From: Xiphydria camelus
Lineage: Eukaryota; Arthropoda; Insecta; Hymenoptera; Xiphydriidae
Length of the DNA stretch: 64,000 nt
Direction: 5' to 3'
Assembly (NCBI GenBank): GCA_963678675.1
Contig: OY783198.1
Location: forward strand, 9,378,012-9,442,011
Shown here: piece after piece, positions 10,584-22,621 of the stretch
Layout of the letters: each line of letters opens with the position of its first letter
Position numbering within the stretch: the stretch's first letter is position 1
Made by a program: the position numbers and the translations under genes
Notes under the pieces: generated by a model
What the model was told of the DNA's origin: nothing
Databases searched by the model: none
The model's input: only the letters and a program-made list of their open reading frames with translations

Positions 10584-12819
10584 AGGCCTGAGCACACAGA
10601 ACGCGGACTCACCGCGCGGCCTTACCGCGCGGTGCGAACTCTATAACAATGGAAAGACCCTGTCACACAGACAGCACGGACTGGGCCGCTCGACTCCCGC
10701 GAACTTTGTAGCGAGTAATGTCGCATTATCCTAGTCAAACAGAAGGCGGCCTGCCGCGGCGGACCAGTACAGCTCGCGGCAGACAGCGAACCACAGCGAA
10801 CCGTTTGTAAAATTTTACAGAGTTCGCGCGCGGAAAGAGGCAAAATGAGTGGTGAAAGAGAATAAAATAATGAAAAATGTATTGATTTTGTGCGGGAGTG
10901 CAGTTTTCCGTATGACTTGCGTCATCCTGACTATACAGATGACTATGATTATTGATTTATGACTATTGTAAAAGCAGGAAATGATTCATTTTGATCTGTC
11001 CCATACCGTCGACCGATTTCGGAGCGACAAAGCACGCAAAAACTGTTGTCTCTCAATTGCATGTGTCCAGCGTTGACGAACGTTTTTTACATACCACGTT
11101 CGGGCTTCTGTCGGTAAATTTGAGATGCGTCAAAGGAGCTTCGAAATATAACGGTATTTATTACCGTGGGCACTGTAGGAAATGACTCATTCTGACCTGC
11201 CCCATACCGCCTGCCTCTACTACGACCGATTTCGGAGCGACAAACTGCACAGGTCGGTTGCGGGGGTATTATTGCACCATATGCACCATGCGTCTACCTG
11301 TCGTGCCATACTCAGGTATCAAGGACGGTCAATTGACCCCTAACCCCTATCACCGCGAAGGGTTAGTTGTACCTGCAGGAAACAAACCAGAAATGCTGAG
11401 ATGGGGTATCATCGATACAACTCCATTGCTCCATAACATTTAAATATTTAAATATATGTTCAATTTTATTAAAAAATGCCTTTCTAAATTTGTTTGGTTT
11501 TATTCTAATGGCGCCATGTTCTGGACGCCATGAACCATGAACGAAATTTTCTTTTCTTTTTTTGCTGACTGACGGGCGTTGTCCCACAAAATCGATGACT
11601 GACCATTTTGTTCATGTTTGATATAACATTTAATACCCTCACAAAAGTTTTGAAGCGTAGTAAATGAACTGCACAGTATTTATTTTTTGCACATACATTG
11701 CGGCCGACTGACTAGCTCCGTCCCCACATTTAACTGACTGACTGTCTTAACTTTTATTTATATGCAATATACAAGTTGTATATCGATTTTCAGTCTTAGT
11801 AAATTCATTTTATTACCTCGGCAGGAATGACAACTTCGCTGGCGTCTCTGAGACACCTGTTCTAAGTTTCGCTTGACATACACATTCGCAGTATGTTTGT
11901 CTACACAACCATTGTAATAAACTATAAAAAACTAGGCTTAGTAAATTCAGACTTTTTTTGGCTCTGGCTCTTGGACTATAACTGGACCGAGCGGTGGTTG
12001 TTAGGGTTTCCTAGTTTTCCGATAGACCATCGGTCGGAATTCGTCGCTACTTCTAATTATAAGTGGATTAAGTAGCCGACGGCTAGCGGTTCCGGGAAAT
12101 TATACATTAATTATATTATAAGCCACAGCCCCTGCTTGGTCTTAACATTTTCATAACTTCAATTTTGAAAAGGAGAAACGATAAATTATACATTTAACCC
12201 TTTCAGCCACGACTTTTTTTTTATCAGGTGAAAAAATATTTGATTAGTGATTTTGGATCACTGGAAGTGCTATAACCCTTCACTTGAAAAATTGATCTTT
12301 AGCTAAATGTGACTAACGCACTTCAAATGGGATGCCATCAGTTGACTACATCATTTTTAAGTGGCAAAACGCAATCAATTCCGCATAAACGGAGTTAAGA
12401 TTCTTATGTCGTCACGGGACTGTGAACTCATTAGCAGCCTGGGCCCCCTTTCTCGAACTCGCTCGTATCCTTGCATGCACTTAGCCAAGAGACCAATCAG
12501 GATCAAGTATTCCGTTGTTGCGGGGGTCCTGATTGGTCTACTCGCTAAGAAACGTATACGTTTCTCCTGCGAGTGACTCGAGAAAGGGGGCCCTGTACTA
12601 CAACCCATTTGCACCATGCGCCTACCTGGCGTGCCGTACTCAGGTATCAAGGATGGTCTCTGCCGCGCGAACTCTGTAAAATTTTGCTGTCCGCCGCGAA
12701 CTCTACTTGTCCGCCGCGGCAGGCCGCCTTCTGTTTGACTGGGATAATGCAACATTGCTTGCTACAAATTTCGCGCGGTAAGGCCGCGCGGTGAGTCCGC
12801 GTTCTGTGTGCTCAGGCCT
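10584..12819. mobile_element. PIF/Harbinger-like element, 2.2 kb, non-autonomous
   Basis: Left: TAA (10581-10583) then AGGCCTGAGCACACAGAACG. Right: the same sequence inverted, ending at 12819, followed by TAA (12820-12822). Inverted similarity continues for about 170-270 bp in each arm: GC-rich sequence rich in GCGCGG, and a shared block around TCAAACAGAAGGCGGCCTGC. The interior has direct duplications (11272-11328 resembles 12609-12664; 10990-11025 resembles 11190-11240) and a nested hairpin. No transposase frame is seen. Confidence 0.7.
12441..12592. mobile_element. Nested hairpin MITE
   Basis: The ends are GGGCCCCCTTTCTCGA and its complement. An inner inverted pair, GACCAATCAGGA and TCCTGATTGGTC, makes a near-complete palindrome of about 150 bp inside the larger element. 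The target duplication is unclear. Confidence 0.6.
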
Positions 12820-12822
12820 TAA

Positions 12823-13694
12823 AGGTTACCGCACACTAGGGCGTCGCGTCGCGGCGCGTCAAAATACCGACTGGGATAAAATACATACAAATAAATGTAC
12901 TACCGCACACTAGAGCGGCGCGGCGCGGCGCGTCGCGTCGCGTCAGGGACGGGGTTCTTGCCCAGAGCGGCTCTTCGCGTTGCGTCGCGTCAAAATACCG
13001 ACTGGATAAAATACATACAAATGAATGTACTACCGCACACTAGAGCGGCGCGGCGCGGCGCGTCGCGTCGCGTCGAGGACGGGGATTCTTCCCTTCGAAT
13101 CCTTGGCGTCAAACGACGCGTCCCGACGGGACGGTCATAAAGACGGGTCGTCTTTGTCCGTCACACAATAGACGAAATTCGGAATATCGATTCTTACCAC
13201 TCACTATCATCGCGATCGAAATACCTCGTGGTTAATATCGCCACTAGACAAGCGAATTCTCCAAGACTGGCGCGTTTTTTATTGATAGGATGGATCCACG
13301 TTCTCTTCTTTCTATTTCTTTCTGACATCAATGCTATCATAAAAGCAAATTTCCTCATTAGAACGACTGCTGCCGTCATACATCTTGTTGCACTGCTAGA
13401 TACCGTCTGATTATAATATATTTTATAAAATTTACGGACATTCAAGTCCGAATCTGTCGGTTGCCGCCGGAAAAGTGGGCGATGCCACCATCCATCGCGG
13501 AGCGTCACCGAGCCGTGACGTAAAATTTACTGACATTCAGGTAAGAATCGCCGAGCATCGCCGGGCATGTCGTAAAATTTATGGACATTCAGGTAATAAT
13601 CGCCGGGCTTAGACGCACCCCAACGCGACCCGACGCGACCCGACGCGCCCCGACGCGACGCGACGCGCCGCGACGCCCAAGTGTGCGGTAACCT
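12823..13694. mobile_element. PIF/Harbinger-like element with GC-rich pentamer arms
   Basis: Left: TAA (12820-12822) then AGGTTACCGCACACTAGGGC. Right: the inverted counterpart ending GTGCGGTAACCT at 13694, followed by TAA (13695-13697). The arms carry runs of GCG and CGTCG or GACGC units with 5-bp spacing. A block including ACTACCGCACACTAGAGCGG is duplicated directly (12897 onward and 13029 onward), and a GACATTCAGGTAAGAATCGC-like unit repeats near 13430, 13525 and 13575. Length is 872 bp, non-coding. It shares its left TAA with the preceding element. Confidence 0.75.
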
Positions 13695-13697
13695 TAA

Positions 13698-14308
13698 CGC
13701 GATCCAAAGTGATCCCCGTCAAATATGACGCTCATTACGGCATCCCACATTTCCCATGTATGAAAATAAATTAATCAACGGAAGAGAGTCTTACGTGCGT
13801 GTACATTATCCGCGGTGTATATATAGAGAGAACCTATCGCTCGAAGACACCACTACAGAGCTCACGCCAATCAATGGAGAGCGCTTCAGCCCTCTTGAAA
13901 ATTCAGTACGCAGTATCACGCCGATGCAGTCGAGGAGGGAAGGACGAATTCGTTAATCGCCTCGACCGTACCCTACACTCGCCCACGTGTTCGGGTCCGA
14001 GAAGCGACGCGACCGCTCCTCGAGCGAATGAGATTTCCTAATTGGCCGCAAATTGCACGGACTCGGCGGAACTCCGTTCGCCTTAATCGAAAGAAACTAG
14101 GCCGCGCTTCTTTTTCTTCCTTCTCGGCACTCTTGGGAGATGACGAGCTCCGGAGAAATCCGAAGAGGACGAGTGCGCGTAGGAGACGGGGAGCCGGACT
14201 TTAAATCTTAACGGGGGCGAAACGAAGGGATGAGCTTAAAAGCGGGGGGCGGCTTCGGACGACCGGAAGAAACGTCTGCGCAAATAAAATACGGAGATGT
14301 GTGATCTA
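13698..14308. other. Intergenic, CpG-rich, no gene recognised
   Basis: CpG-rich DNA with two short overlapping frames (66 and 80 codons) and no recognisable protein family. A regulatory role is possible but not shown. Confidence 0.35.
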
Positions 14309-14556
14309 CATATATCTGTACCTCAGAGCCAAACTACGATAAGTCCATTTTTGCCGAAAATGGGTTTTATATGTTAAGTTATACTAAACATTCCATAAAG
14401 TCAACATGAATAACCTCGGGTTTTTAATTTGAACTTCTTGCAATCTAAGTGACTTAAGTTATGCGCAACAAAATAGGAAAAAATATGTTAAACTCAATTA
14501 TCTCAAAACTACCTTTTTGGACTTAACATAGTTTGGCTCTGAGGTACAGATATATG
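14309..14556. mobile_element. Inverted-repeat MITE with 28-bp perfect ends
   Basis: Both ends read CATATATCTGTACCTCAGAG continuing CCAAACTA, then diverge slightly before a shared TAAGTCCA. If the target is TA, the element proper is 14313-14552. Non-coding, about 245 bp. Confidence 0.75.
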
Positions 14557-14568
14557 ATTCGAAAACTA

Positions 14569-14825
14569 CACTCAGGTAAAAGGTCTAGTTGAATATGAGC
14601 CTGATAGAAAAATGCATTTAAGATAAATATATGAATTTATTCACATCGAACAAAAGTCTATTTGAATTATATAAATGATTTGCATATCTTCTTAATCGAG
14701 TACAAATCTAGTAAAACATTTATGTAATTCAAACAGACTTTTGTTCGATATGAATAAATTCCTATTCATCTCAAATAAATTTTTCTATTACAAGTTCGTA
14801 TTCAACTAGAATTTTTCCTTGGGTT
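14569..14825. mobile_element. TA-type palindromic MITE, copy 1
   Basis: TA precedes (14567-14568) and follows (14826-14827). The arms carry AAAAGGTCTAGTTGAATA and its inverted counterpart, AATAAATTCCTATTCATCTC, and ACTTTTGTTCGATATGAAT. The same family occurs at 26239-26491. Confidence 0.75.
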
Positions 14826-14883
14826 TAGAGTTTTTCTCGAGGAAGATATTATACATGATTTGTGTGTGTGTGTGGTTATTGCA

Positions 14884-15140
14884 TAAAAAATATTCATACT
14901 TTTTAATCCAATTTGTAATCTGTATAGGTACTCCATATCACAAAAAAGATGTCCTAAAAAATAATTATTCGCTGAGTTATAAGTGCATTTTTCTCTAACT
15001 GTATTATGACGCCATCAAGAAGATATGAGAGACACACCTATGTGCTAATCAACGAGTGCGAGAGAGATCGACTTACAATACTATAACGTATGCTGCATTT
15101 ATGAAAAATACGAAGCAGATAATTTCTCCAAATTATCGAA
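14884..15140 (+). repeat. Dispersed repeat family, copy 1
   Basis: It shares AAAATAATTATTCGCTGAGT then TATAAGTGCATTTTTCTCTA with copies at 16030-16372 (reverse), 18703-19018 and 26887-27110. It continues with a GTGCGAGAGAGAT and CTTACAATAC segment. No TIR or coding frame is evident, so a SINE-like or decayed element is possible. It is the shortened version compared with the 16030 and 18703 copies. Confidence 0.65.
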
Positions 15141-16029
15141 TACCTATTAATCGAATTCACGCAGTTAATAAACAATGAGCGTATTTTCGATTCCAATACT
15201 ATTTAAATGTACCATTTTAGAAAAAAAAGTGCGATCCGATGAATTTCGACTACGAGAATCTACATACTTCTCTCGTATGATTATAAATATTACCCGGCCA
15301 AGATCAACGTGTTACTTCGACTGGAACGTCTGTATCTTGCGCGACGTTCAATTTTCTCTGGCGTATACAGAACAGTCAGCCTCGATTATTATATCCGCCA
15401 CGCAATGTAAGGCATTTCGAATGGCTTTACCTCTCCGAGAGACTAGCGTCAAACGAGGTGCATTAATCCCCACAGAGATGCGAATCCACAAATTGCTTTC
15501 ATCTGCGAAATTAAAATTCCGAAGTACGCGTGCATATTTAAACGTCCCGAGGGCTGAATAAATACTTCGAGCTTCAAGCGAGGTATATGCTGCCCCTGAA
15601 GGGTTGTTTGTTAACGCGAGTGTTACGTGAGAGTCGTAATAATGAGGCTTTATTTTCTCAATGAAACGTTATCTGCATATCGGTGGACGAAGGAAACGAC
15701 TCGGGAGTAGATGCTGTACACTCTTAGTCCGAATTGTAATAATCGAATCTCCGCGTTTCCGAGGAGGAACGACAAGTTGTCACGCTACTCTGACATTATG
15801 TGTAAATAACACTATTATACGCAATACACGAATAGATTCCATGTGGTAATATCGCTAAAGTAGGAGAAAGTGTACCGTAGGTTTTCTTCCGTATAGATTA
15901 TTTCAACCCTTTTGTTTGGTAATATTCAGATAATCAAAACGTTGTGCTGATGATGGAAAACTTCTATCGTCGTAGTTATTAAACCTTTCATCGGGATATA
16001 TTCCCAGTTTCGTCATAAATGCTGTACGT
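15141..16029. other. Intergenic, no gene recognised
   Basis: It contains a 128-codon frame (15175-15561, plus) with no family that I recognise, and no upstream or downstream splice partner was found. Left uncalled. Confidence 0.35.
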
Positions 16030-16372
16030 ATAATTCGGTTCTTAACGATTTTTTTTTTATCACTGATTCGGAAAGTTTGAACAAAATTATTTACCCCGTA
16101 TTTTTTTCATTTTCCATTTTCAGCCTTATTGTAGCTGGAAAACGACATTTGAAAATTCAACTACGTCACCGTGTCGTAAGCCTATCTCTATCGCACTCGT
16201 TACTCAGCATAAGTGTATCTCTCTGGCATTTCGACGACGTCACGATGTGGTAGAGAGAAGTGCATTTATAACTCAGCGAATAATTATTTTCTCGGATATT
16301 TTCTTTTTCGCGTGATATTGAATATGTATGCAGATTACAAATTGAATTTGAAAATATGAATATTTTTTTTAT
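16030..16372 (-). repeat. Dispersed repeat family, copy 2 (long form)
   Basis: The reverse complement matches 18703-19018 over its whole length, including ATGTCGTTTTCCAGCT and the downstream GTAAATAATTTTGTTC-like end. This defines a unit of about 330 bp. Confidence 0.65.
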
Positions 16373-16654
16373 TTAAAGACCAAATTATTGTCACATAATA
16401 AATAGACTTCCAAGATGCCTCGAATTGGCAAGATTTCTGCTCCAGCGAAGTGGAGAAATGAGCCAATCACAAATCTAAAGTGGATCATTCTCTTTTCGAA
16501 AGTGAGATATTCACCCTCCCGAGATGCAAATTCGCCTCCCCAGAGTAAATTCTTCCACCCAAACCAGACTGCCTCGCTCTTCGCTTCGTTACAGCGAAAT
16601 GTCACATCGAGGATCTCGAAAGCAGCGGCTTTTGACTACAATTCAAACATTTTG

Positions 16655-16681
16655 TATATATATATATATATATATATATAA
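16655..16681. repeat. (TA)n microsatellite
   Basis: About 13 uninterrupted TA dinucleotides. The apparent reading frames crossing it encode only Tyr-Ile repeats and are not genes. Confidence 0.9.
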
Positions 16682-16770
16682 TCTTTTATATATACCACAA
16701 AATGTCTTCTTTCTCCGCGTAAATATAATAAATAAAAACAAATATCTTTGTATCTAGAGAAAAAAGAGTA

Positions 16771-16942
16771 CATCGAGAAAGAGCAGTTTATTTGTAGTTA
16801 ATAAATGTTTGTTTGAATATGGAGAAAGTAACATTTTATTGGACCAAATAAAAAAATATTCGTTAATTATTAAAAAATACCTATTTATTTCACCATATTT
16901 GAAATTACTTTTATTAACTATTAATAAACTGTTTCCTCGATG
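16771..16942. mobile_element. TA-type MITE, 172 bp
   Basis: The left end is TA then CATCGAGAAAGAGCAGTTTA. The right end reversed is CATCGAGGAAACAGTTTATT, followed by TA. The arms share AGTTAATAAA and AATATGG. Confidence 0.7.
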
Positions 16943-18109
16943 TAGGTGTGCATGAGTCGTAGAAATTTAGCCAACTACAGTATTAAAATAACGTCAGGAT
17001 ACAGCGATTGCATTAATAAAAACGAAAAAAAAAAATTCCAGAGGAAATAATGGAAAACTCCGAATTCGTTTAGGACTTTCCGAGGATAGGAAATTTCCAG
17101 CATTTTATGCCTCGAGAGCTGTCGCGCGTGATGGAGAATGCCGCGATAAAAAGTTTCGAGTACCTCGTTCGCAGAGTTGTACGGGGCAGAGAGCAGAAGC
17201 GTTTTCACGCCATTGAACGCAATGAGGGAGGCCGTTGTACACTGGAGCGCTTCATTGATACCGTAAGCTTCTTCGAGAGCGGCAGCTCGACTGCCGTACT
17301 TGACAATAATAGATATACCAACTGCCTCGAGGTACTACGGTCTGCTCTAATCAACGGTGTATAGAGTTAATGTTGTCAAGTTTTTATATTCAGAGTAATA
17401 TCAGTTTATAGACAACCTCTTGAAACGTATACTGGAAGAAAAAGATGCGCACTAAAATTGCTACGTACTTTTGTATACAAGGTGCAAATTGTCAAAAAAC
17501 ATTCCTATTTCTTTTTATCCTTATATGACTTTTTCCTCACTCATGCCAATTTTGAGGCCTTTTCCAGCCTATTTTTAGACCGTAAGATGGCGCTTTTCCC
17601 GTGTGACACTGACAGGGAGTCCGCAGGCTGTTAAGGGATGATCTGACCACAGTAAACTATTTCGCAGCCCAACAAATAACACCTGTTACTTCAACTGAGG
17701 GCTTCAGCTTGTCAAGGGAGATACAAGCCGTAGCGTATTTTGAATGCTCGGCAAAGGACAATTTGGGCATTCCACAGATCTTCAATCTAGCGGGGATGAT
17801 AGCGGTTATGCGTGGGTCTTGATACTCGTCGTTTATCCTTCTCAATCGCGCGTTATCGCTGTTAATAACACTGTTTTTCGTTTTTCGTTTTTCGTTTCCG
17901 CGGCTATAGAAGCACAGCAGCAGAAGAAGCGCAGCAGCAGAAGGGGGAGCCAGGAAATGTTGAAGAATAGGTGCGCACAGGCTGTCGTGACACCGGAGAC
18001 GGTCGGCACGCCATCTAATCGGCGAAACGTTTCGTCCCGGAGTCGACCTGTGGATTTTATCTAAATAATACCCATTTTCGTATTTTAAAATCAATCGATT
18101 CTTCGTTTG
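16943..18109. other. Intergenic, no gene recognised
   Basis: It holds short unsupported frames. The stretch at 18005-18050 is shared with 5520-5565. A 195-codon minus frame (17657-18244) runs through a repeat and shows no family. Confidence 0.35.
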
Positions 18110-18262
18110 AGTAAAATATTTTTTTGTGTTAAAATTAACACAAAAGATGTTAAAATTAATACAGATAATGTTTTGACAATACAAAGAATCGGTTAACTTT
18201 AACATATAAAAATTAGTGGACCGATTCCAACGCGAAATTTCCAACTAATTGCATATATGTAC
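18110..18262 (-). mobile_element. Truncated MITE, relative of 19796-19977
   Basis: The reverse complement contains GTTGGAAATTTCGCGTTGGA and ATCGGTCC, then TATGTTAAAGTTAACCGATT, matching 19801-19865. Only one end is convincing. Confidence 0.55.
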
Positions 18263-18663
18263 GTGCATAAAAACCACAACCGGTTGTTTAAGATCCTCCG
18301 AGGGGGAAGTCGCGGTTCAACTTTATTGATCGCGCTCCTTCATCCCCCAACCTCACGCTCGTACCGCCAGCTATTCGCACAAAAACTGGAATCTTCGTTT
18401 ATATTTTTCATTGTCATCCTTAAACGACGCATACGAAAAGGTGCTCCATTTCCGGCGTGTAGTTTCCTCGAAGTACGCTCCAGCAACGGAATATAGTTTT
18501 TTACCAAATACCTCTAACTGTTGTTTCCCATTTTGTTTCCACGTATACGAGGTCAAATATTCTGTCCTGAAAATTTCTCGAAAATACCGAAGGACGATTT
18601 ACGAAAACTATACAAAGTATGTATTGCTCCTGTATTTCCAATAATCCTGGTGAACCTTCTTAA
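18263..18663. other. Spacer, nothing recognised
   Basis: Short overlapping frames only, in both strands, with no support as coding. Confidence 0.35.
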
Positions 18664-19257
18664 CACTAACACTACCGTAGGTAGTCTCAATTCGGTCTTC
18701 CCAAAGAAAAAATATTCATATTTTTAAATTCAAATTTTAATCCGCGTATACGTATGTAATATAACACGAAAAGAAAGATATCCGAGAAAATAATTATTCG
18801 CAGTTATAAGCGCATTTTTCTCTACAACATTGTGACGTCATCGAAACGCAAGAGAGACGCACTTATGCCAAGCAATAAGTGCGAGAGATATAGGCTTACA
18901 ATACGATGACCTAGCTGCACTTCAAAATGTCGTTCTCCAGCTCAAATAAAAGAGAAAATTAAAAATTAAAAAATACAAAGTAGATAATTTTTTCTAAGTT
19001 TTCCGAATTTGCGATAAAACATTTGCAAGAGAACCGAATTTGACTGGTGTTTTATTCGGAGTGTCGTTCAACCTCGATTATCTCGTAACCCATGAGGTTT
19101 TTGTCGAAATTGATAGAATACTTTTTCGTAGAATATATTTCAATCTACACAAAAAAGTTCTATAGCCGTATGGGCCAAGAATCCATAGATAACGAGATAA
19201 TCACCCGCCAGAGGACGACTGTCTTAGAACGTGCGACCGTTTAGTATAGTTCTAGTG
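18664..19257. mobile_element. piggyBac-like MITE carrying another repeat
   Basis: TTAA (18660-18663) then CACTAACACTACCG. The right end is CTAGTG then TTAA (19258-19261). About 220 bp of its right part (19038-19257) matches 35021-35225 in the sister element at 34680. The centre is occupied by a copy of a dispersed repeat found elsewhere on its own, so it is either a nested insertion or captured sequence. Confidence 0.6.
18703..19018 (+). repeat. Dispersed repeat family, copy 3, inside a piggyBac-like element
   Basis: It matches copies at 14884, 16030 (reverse) and 26887, with landmarks AAAATAATTATTCGCAGTTA and GCGCATTTTTCTCTACAAC. Its presence between piggyBac-type ends marks nesting. Confidence 0.6.
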
Positions 19258-19261
19258 TTAA

Positions 19262-19795
19262 AGCCCCATTAGTCTACAAGCGCAATATCGATCGACCGCG
19301 TCAGTTTCAGGAAGTTGTGCACCTTGAGCTATAGATACATACTTTGTCAGCGTCGATGCGGGTGCCGCCGGACGACCCGAGGAATATCAATCCGCACGAG
19401 AGTTCAAGTTTATACGTACATAGATATGTACATTGGAGTCGAGTGCGCAAATTCGTTCGAGACCCGCATTCGCGTTGGAAATACACAAAAAGCACCACTG
19501 GAGACCGGCGCGCCGCAATGATTCGACATTTTATGCCGGGAGCGGTATTCATAGGAAACGAAGCGAAATAAACGTCGCGGCACGCGTTCCCCCGCTCGCG
19601 AACGGTTTACTGCTCGTGCATCCGCATGAGCTACGACGCAATCTTCTCTGCTCTCAAAACGCGCGGATCTAGGAAAACCGCTTAGGTTCAGCGCGAAGGG
19701 AACAATATGCGGAACATTCTTTTCGAAGGATGAAAGGCCGAACGTTTTGGAAAGGAGTTGAGATTAGAATTCTTCGGAGAATGCTAAAATGTATA
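19262..19795. other. Spacer, CpG-rich, no gene recognised
   Basis: Several overlapping frames of 68-81 codons on both strands cancel each other as evidence. No family recognised. Confidence 0.35.
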
Positions 19796-19977
19796 CACAG
19801 TTGGAAATTTTGTGTCGGAATCGGTCCAACCATTTTTTTACGTTAAAATTAACCGATTTTTCATGTTAATCCAAGATTTTTAGTGTTAAGATGTTAAATT
19901 AATACCTACAAAAAAACAATTGGTTTTAACATACAAAAATGAGTTATCTGATTACAATACATTTTCAACTGTGTGTG
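19796..19977. mobile_element. TA-type MITE, 182 bp
   Basis: TA then CACAGTTGGAAATTTTGTGT. The right end reversed is CACACACAGTTGAAAATG, followed by TA. The interior includes TTAAAATTAACCGATTTTT. A truncated relative lies at 18110-18262. Confidence 0.7.
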
Positions 19978-20498
19978 TACATTAATAGAAATATATAAAA
20001 TATTCTCGAATCTTATAAATGCAACCTGATAAGTCATTAAAAATTAATTCCATGTAAATTTGCAACGAGCAAAACTTTCTAAAACTTGACGAAGATTTAT
20101 AGATAATTCACAGTGAACGACTGAATTTTTCACTTCAGCAACTTCTTCAATGTAATCGTCTTTCAGAAAAAGAGTTACATGTCTTAAAAAATATGACTTC
20201 ATTATTTCCACACAAAGGATCTACTTCTTAAATCTGGCTATACACCGATATTGCGCGTACTCCATACAAGTACAGAAAGGAACTTCAGTTGCCCCCAACT
20301 CGAGGCCCGGAAGTTATTAAAAAAGCGAGCTTTCGCATTTTTCCATTTCTCGCCCTGACAAAAACCCGCGCGGGGGAGTCGACGACGGGGTCCCGGCGCG
20401 GTCGTACGTTAATTTCCGGACTCTCTCGTCCTGATACCCCGTTAATTAAACCAAACATGAATTAAGGAGAAAAAGTATTTAATTATATATTATACATA
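19978..20498. other. Spacer, nothing recognised
   Basis: AT-rich with one CpG-rich patch near 20340-20410. No gene-like frame. Confidence 0.35.
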
Positions 20499-21367
20499 GG
20501 GGAGAGTTGCCAAACTTGGACCGGCGCCTAGGTTGAACCACCCCTGCTTCTGGAACAGCAGAGTTAATTGGTTGTATTGTATACATGCTTAGACTTGGCA
20601 TATATGCTTAGACTTGGAGATAGATGGCGCATCTTATTCATTAATACTGACGGCCATTAGGTATTTGTAGCTAGTAAGCAATAACGATTGTCACTACTAG
20701 ATAGTTGAAAAACTCATCGATAGATCGAAGCTTAGCTAATCGTTCTAGTGTAAGTAATATTTCTATCATAATGTCTTATTGTATATTTAGAAAGTACATT
20801 TACACAGCTATAAAATTAGATGATTATTTTAAAGATTCGTGCCGTCATCGAAGCTTAGTAACACGTGTTCAGTAATTCAATAAAGTTTCCTAAATCGGAC
20901 CACATTCAATAAAACGACGGTAAAAAACAAAGCAGAATCAAATTCTCTATCCATCGTTTTACTATATTATTGAATAAACAATTAATAGCTAAAATAATTG
21001 TTTCTTTACTACTTTACTATTAACATTTTCTAGAAAAATATTTTTATTTCATGATATTTTTATGTTTTTATTTTAATTTATGAAAATCCCTTTCTGATAC
21101 CTTTTCTTTCTCAATTTTAGTCAATGATCCAGTGTAGGAAGCCGTCGGTCCATCCTAGGCTACCAGTTTCCTTGTTTGGACCAAATACGTGCTTTTAGTT
21201 TTTATGGTTTCTCGACCTTATAAAACATTTTCAAAAAATTCATGTGCCTCAATTTGAAGCATACGTAATGGCTTATTATATTCGCATATTGTTATTTCTT
21301 CAAGATATTCCATTTTCGACATTTATTGAAAAATGTCTTAAGTGATCCAAATTAGGCGACTCTACCC
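20499..21367. mobile_element. Tc1/mariner-superfamily (pogo-like?) deletion derivative
   Basis: TA then GGGGAGAGTTGCCAAACTTG. The right end reversed is GGGTAGAGTCGCCTAATTTG, with TA outside it. An internal CTTGTTTGGACCAAATACG echoes the end motif. 869 bp; no transposase frame is visible. The pogo assignment is by resemblance of the end and is tentative. Confidence 0.6.
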
Positions 21368-22260
21368 TATATAACAATATTCGCGTGGAGTAACAACCAC
21401 CGTTGAAAAGTACGAGCAAGTATGACGAAAAAAAAATTATTTCCTTAGGAAGAGCTTCCAAATTCGTCGTCGTTTCATTTCGTTCGCTAATTAAATAAAT
21501 ATACAATCGGAAGGGGGAAGCGGGAAAGTCGAAAAACCGATTCCACGCATCATTTGGCCATGATTCGAGACCAAAAATAACGAGCGGTCTTGTCCCCCGT
21601 TAAAATTTCTCAGACGCGCAACAGGTCACGAGGAATTTATCCGGACATACGCCACGGACGGACAGCTGCACCCTCGCAAATGAAATTTCCTTTTCAAATG
21701 AAGCCCGCGCGCTCGCGCGGGTCGCCGTAAATTCCGCCATGAAAATGAGCCGAGCCTAAAAACCTACTCCCCGTCATGAAATATCCGCCTGTGGATATTA
21801 CGTGGAGCGGGAGGGAGGGGGTGATACCTGGAGGTTCGAAAACCCCTCCGCCCTCCCTCCCAGCACTCTCACCGCCAATTCTTAGCTCGGATGACATCTC
21901 GAACTTCAGATCCTCGAAGTTACTTTTCCGCTAATCCGGTATGACGAAGGCTCTATAAGGCACGAAACGCGCGATCTAACTTCTCCTATTAACTTTCGAA
22001 GTGGACTATTTTCGGGCGGAACTGAATCCGGACCAAGAGGATCGATTCGACGTAACCGGTAGACACAGCGATGCAACAGATGACGCGATGCTGCGGGGAC
22101 CGCGCTATCCTCGAGATTCGATCGTGCGCGAAACTAAATCGTTTCTCTCTCGCGTCACCTTCGCCCGGTTCTTACATTTAATTTTACGACATAACGCGAG
22201 GGTGAAAAATCCCTATGATTTTCCATGAGCGCGCGCGCGTAAAAAAAGTGTATTTGAAGT
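21368..22260. other. Intergenic, CpG-rich, no gene recognised
   Basis: CpG-rich from about 21590 to 22230, with short unsupported frames on both strands. It could be regulatory; the sequence does not say. Confidence 0.35.
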
Positions 22261-22621
22261 ATGACGGAAGTCTGAGAAAAGTTTAGCTAAAAAAGTATGG
22301 CTACAGATCGTATCCCAGACTTTCAGCCAATAAACGATGCGCTCTTTAATTAGAGTTCAGTTGTTTGTACGAGGTTTTGCTGTAATCGATCTCTGTTCTT
22401 GTTAGTTGGTATTATTTCAATCGATTATTTTATTAAACTCTTTAATTGTTATTATGAACTATATTCTTGTACCGAACCGGCCATTATAGTTTTATAATAA
22501 AAAGCCCATACAACAAGATTGAATCAAAAAGGTACAGGTAAGTCGGGTAAGTTTTACTGTTCAGACGATACGAGAAAATTGTCTGGCTGTTTGGTTCAAC
22601 TTTTCTCAGACTTCCGCCATA
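22261..22621. mobile_element. Possible MITE with TGACGGAAGTCTGAGAAAAG ends
   Basis: The left block TGACGGAAGTCTGAGAAAAG and the right block reversed TGGCGGAAGTCTGAGAAAAG are inverted and about 360 bp apart. No target duplication was established. Confidence 0.45.

Noticed and set aside
15175..15561. 128-codon plus-strand frame
   Set aside because: No family recognised and no neighbouring exon. Length is compatible with chance in CpG-containing DNA.
17657..18244. 195-codon minus-strand frame
   Set aside because: It runs through a truncated MITE (18110-18262) and a simple-sequence patch (poly-Leu/Ala from CAG/CTG repeats); no conserved domain.
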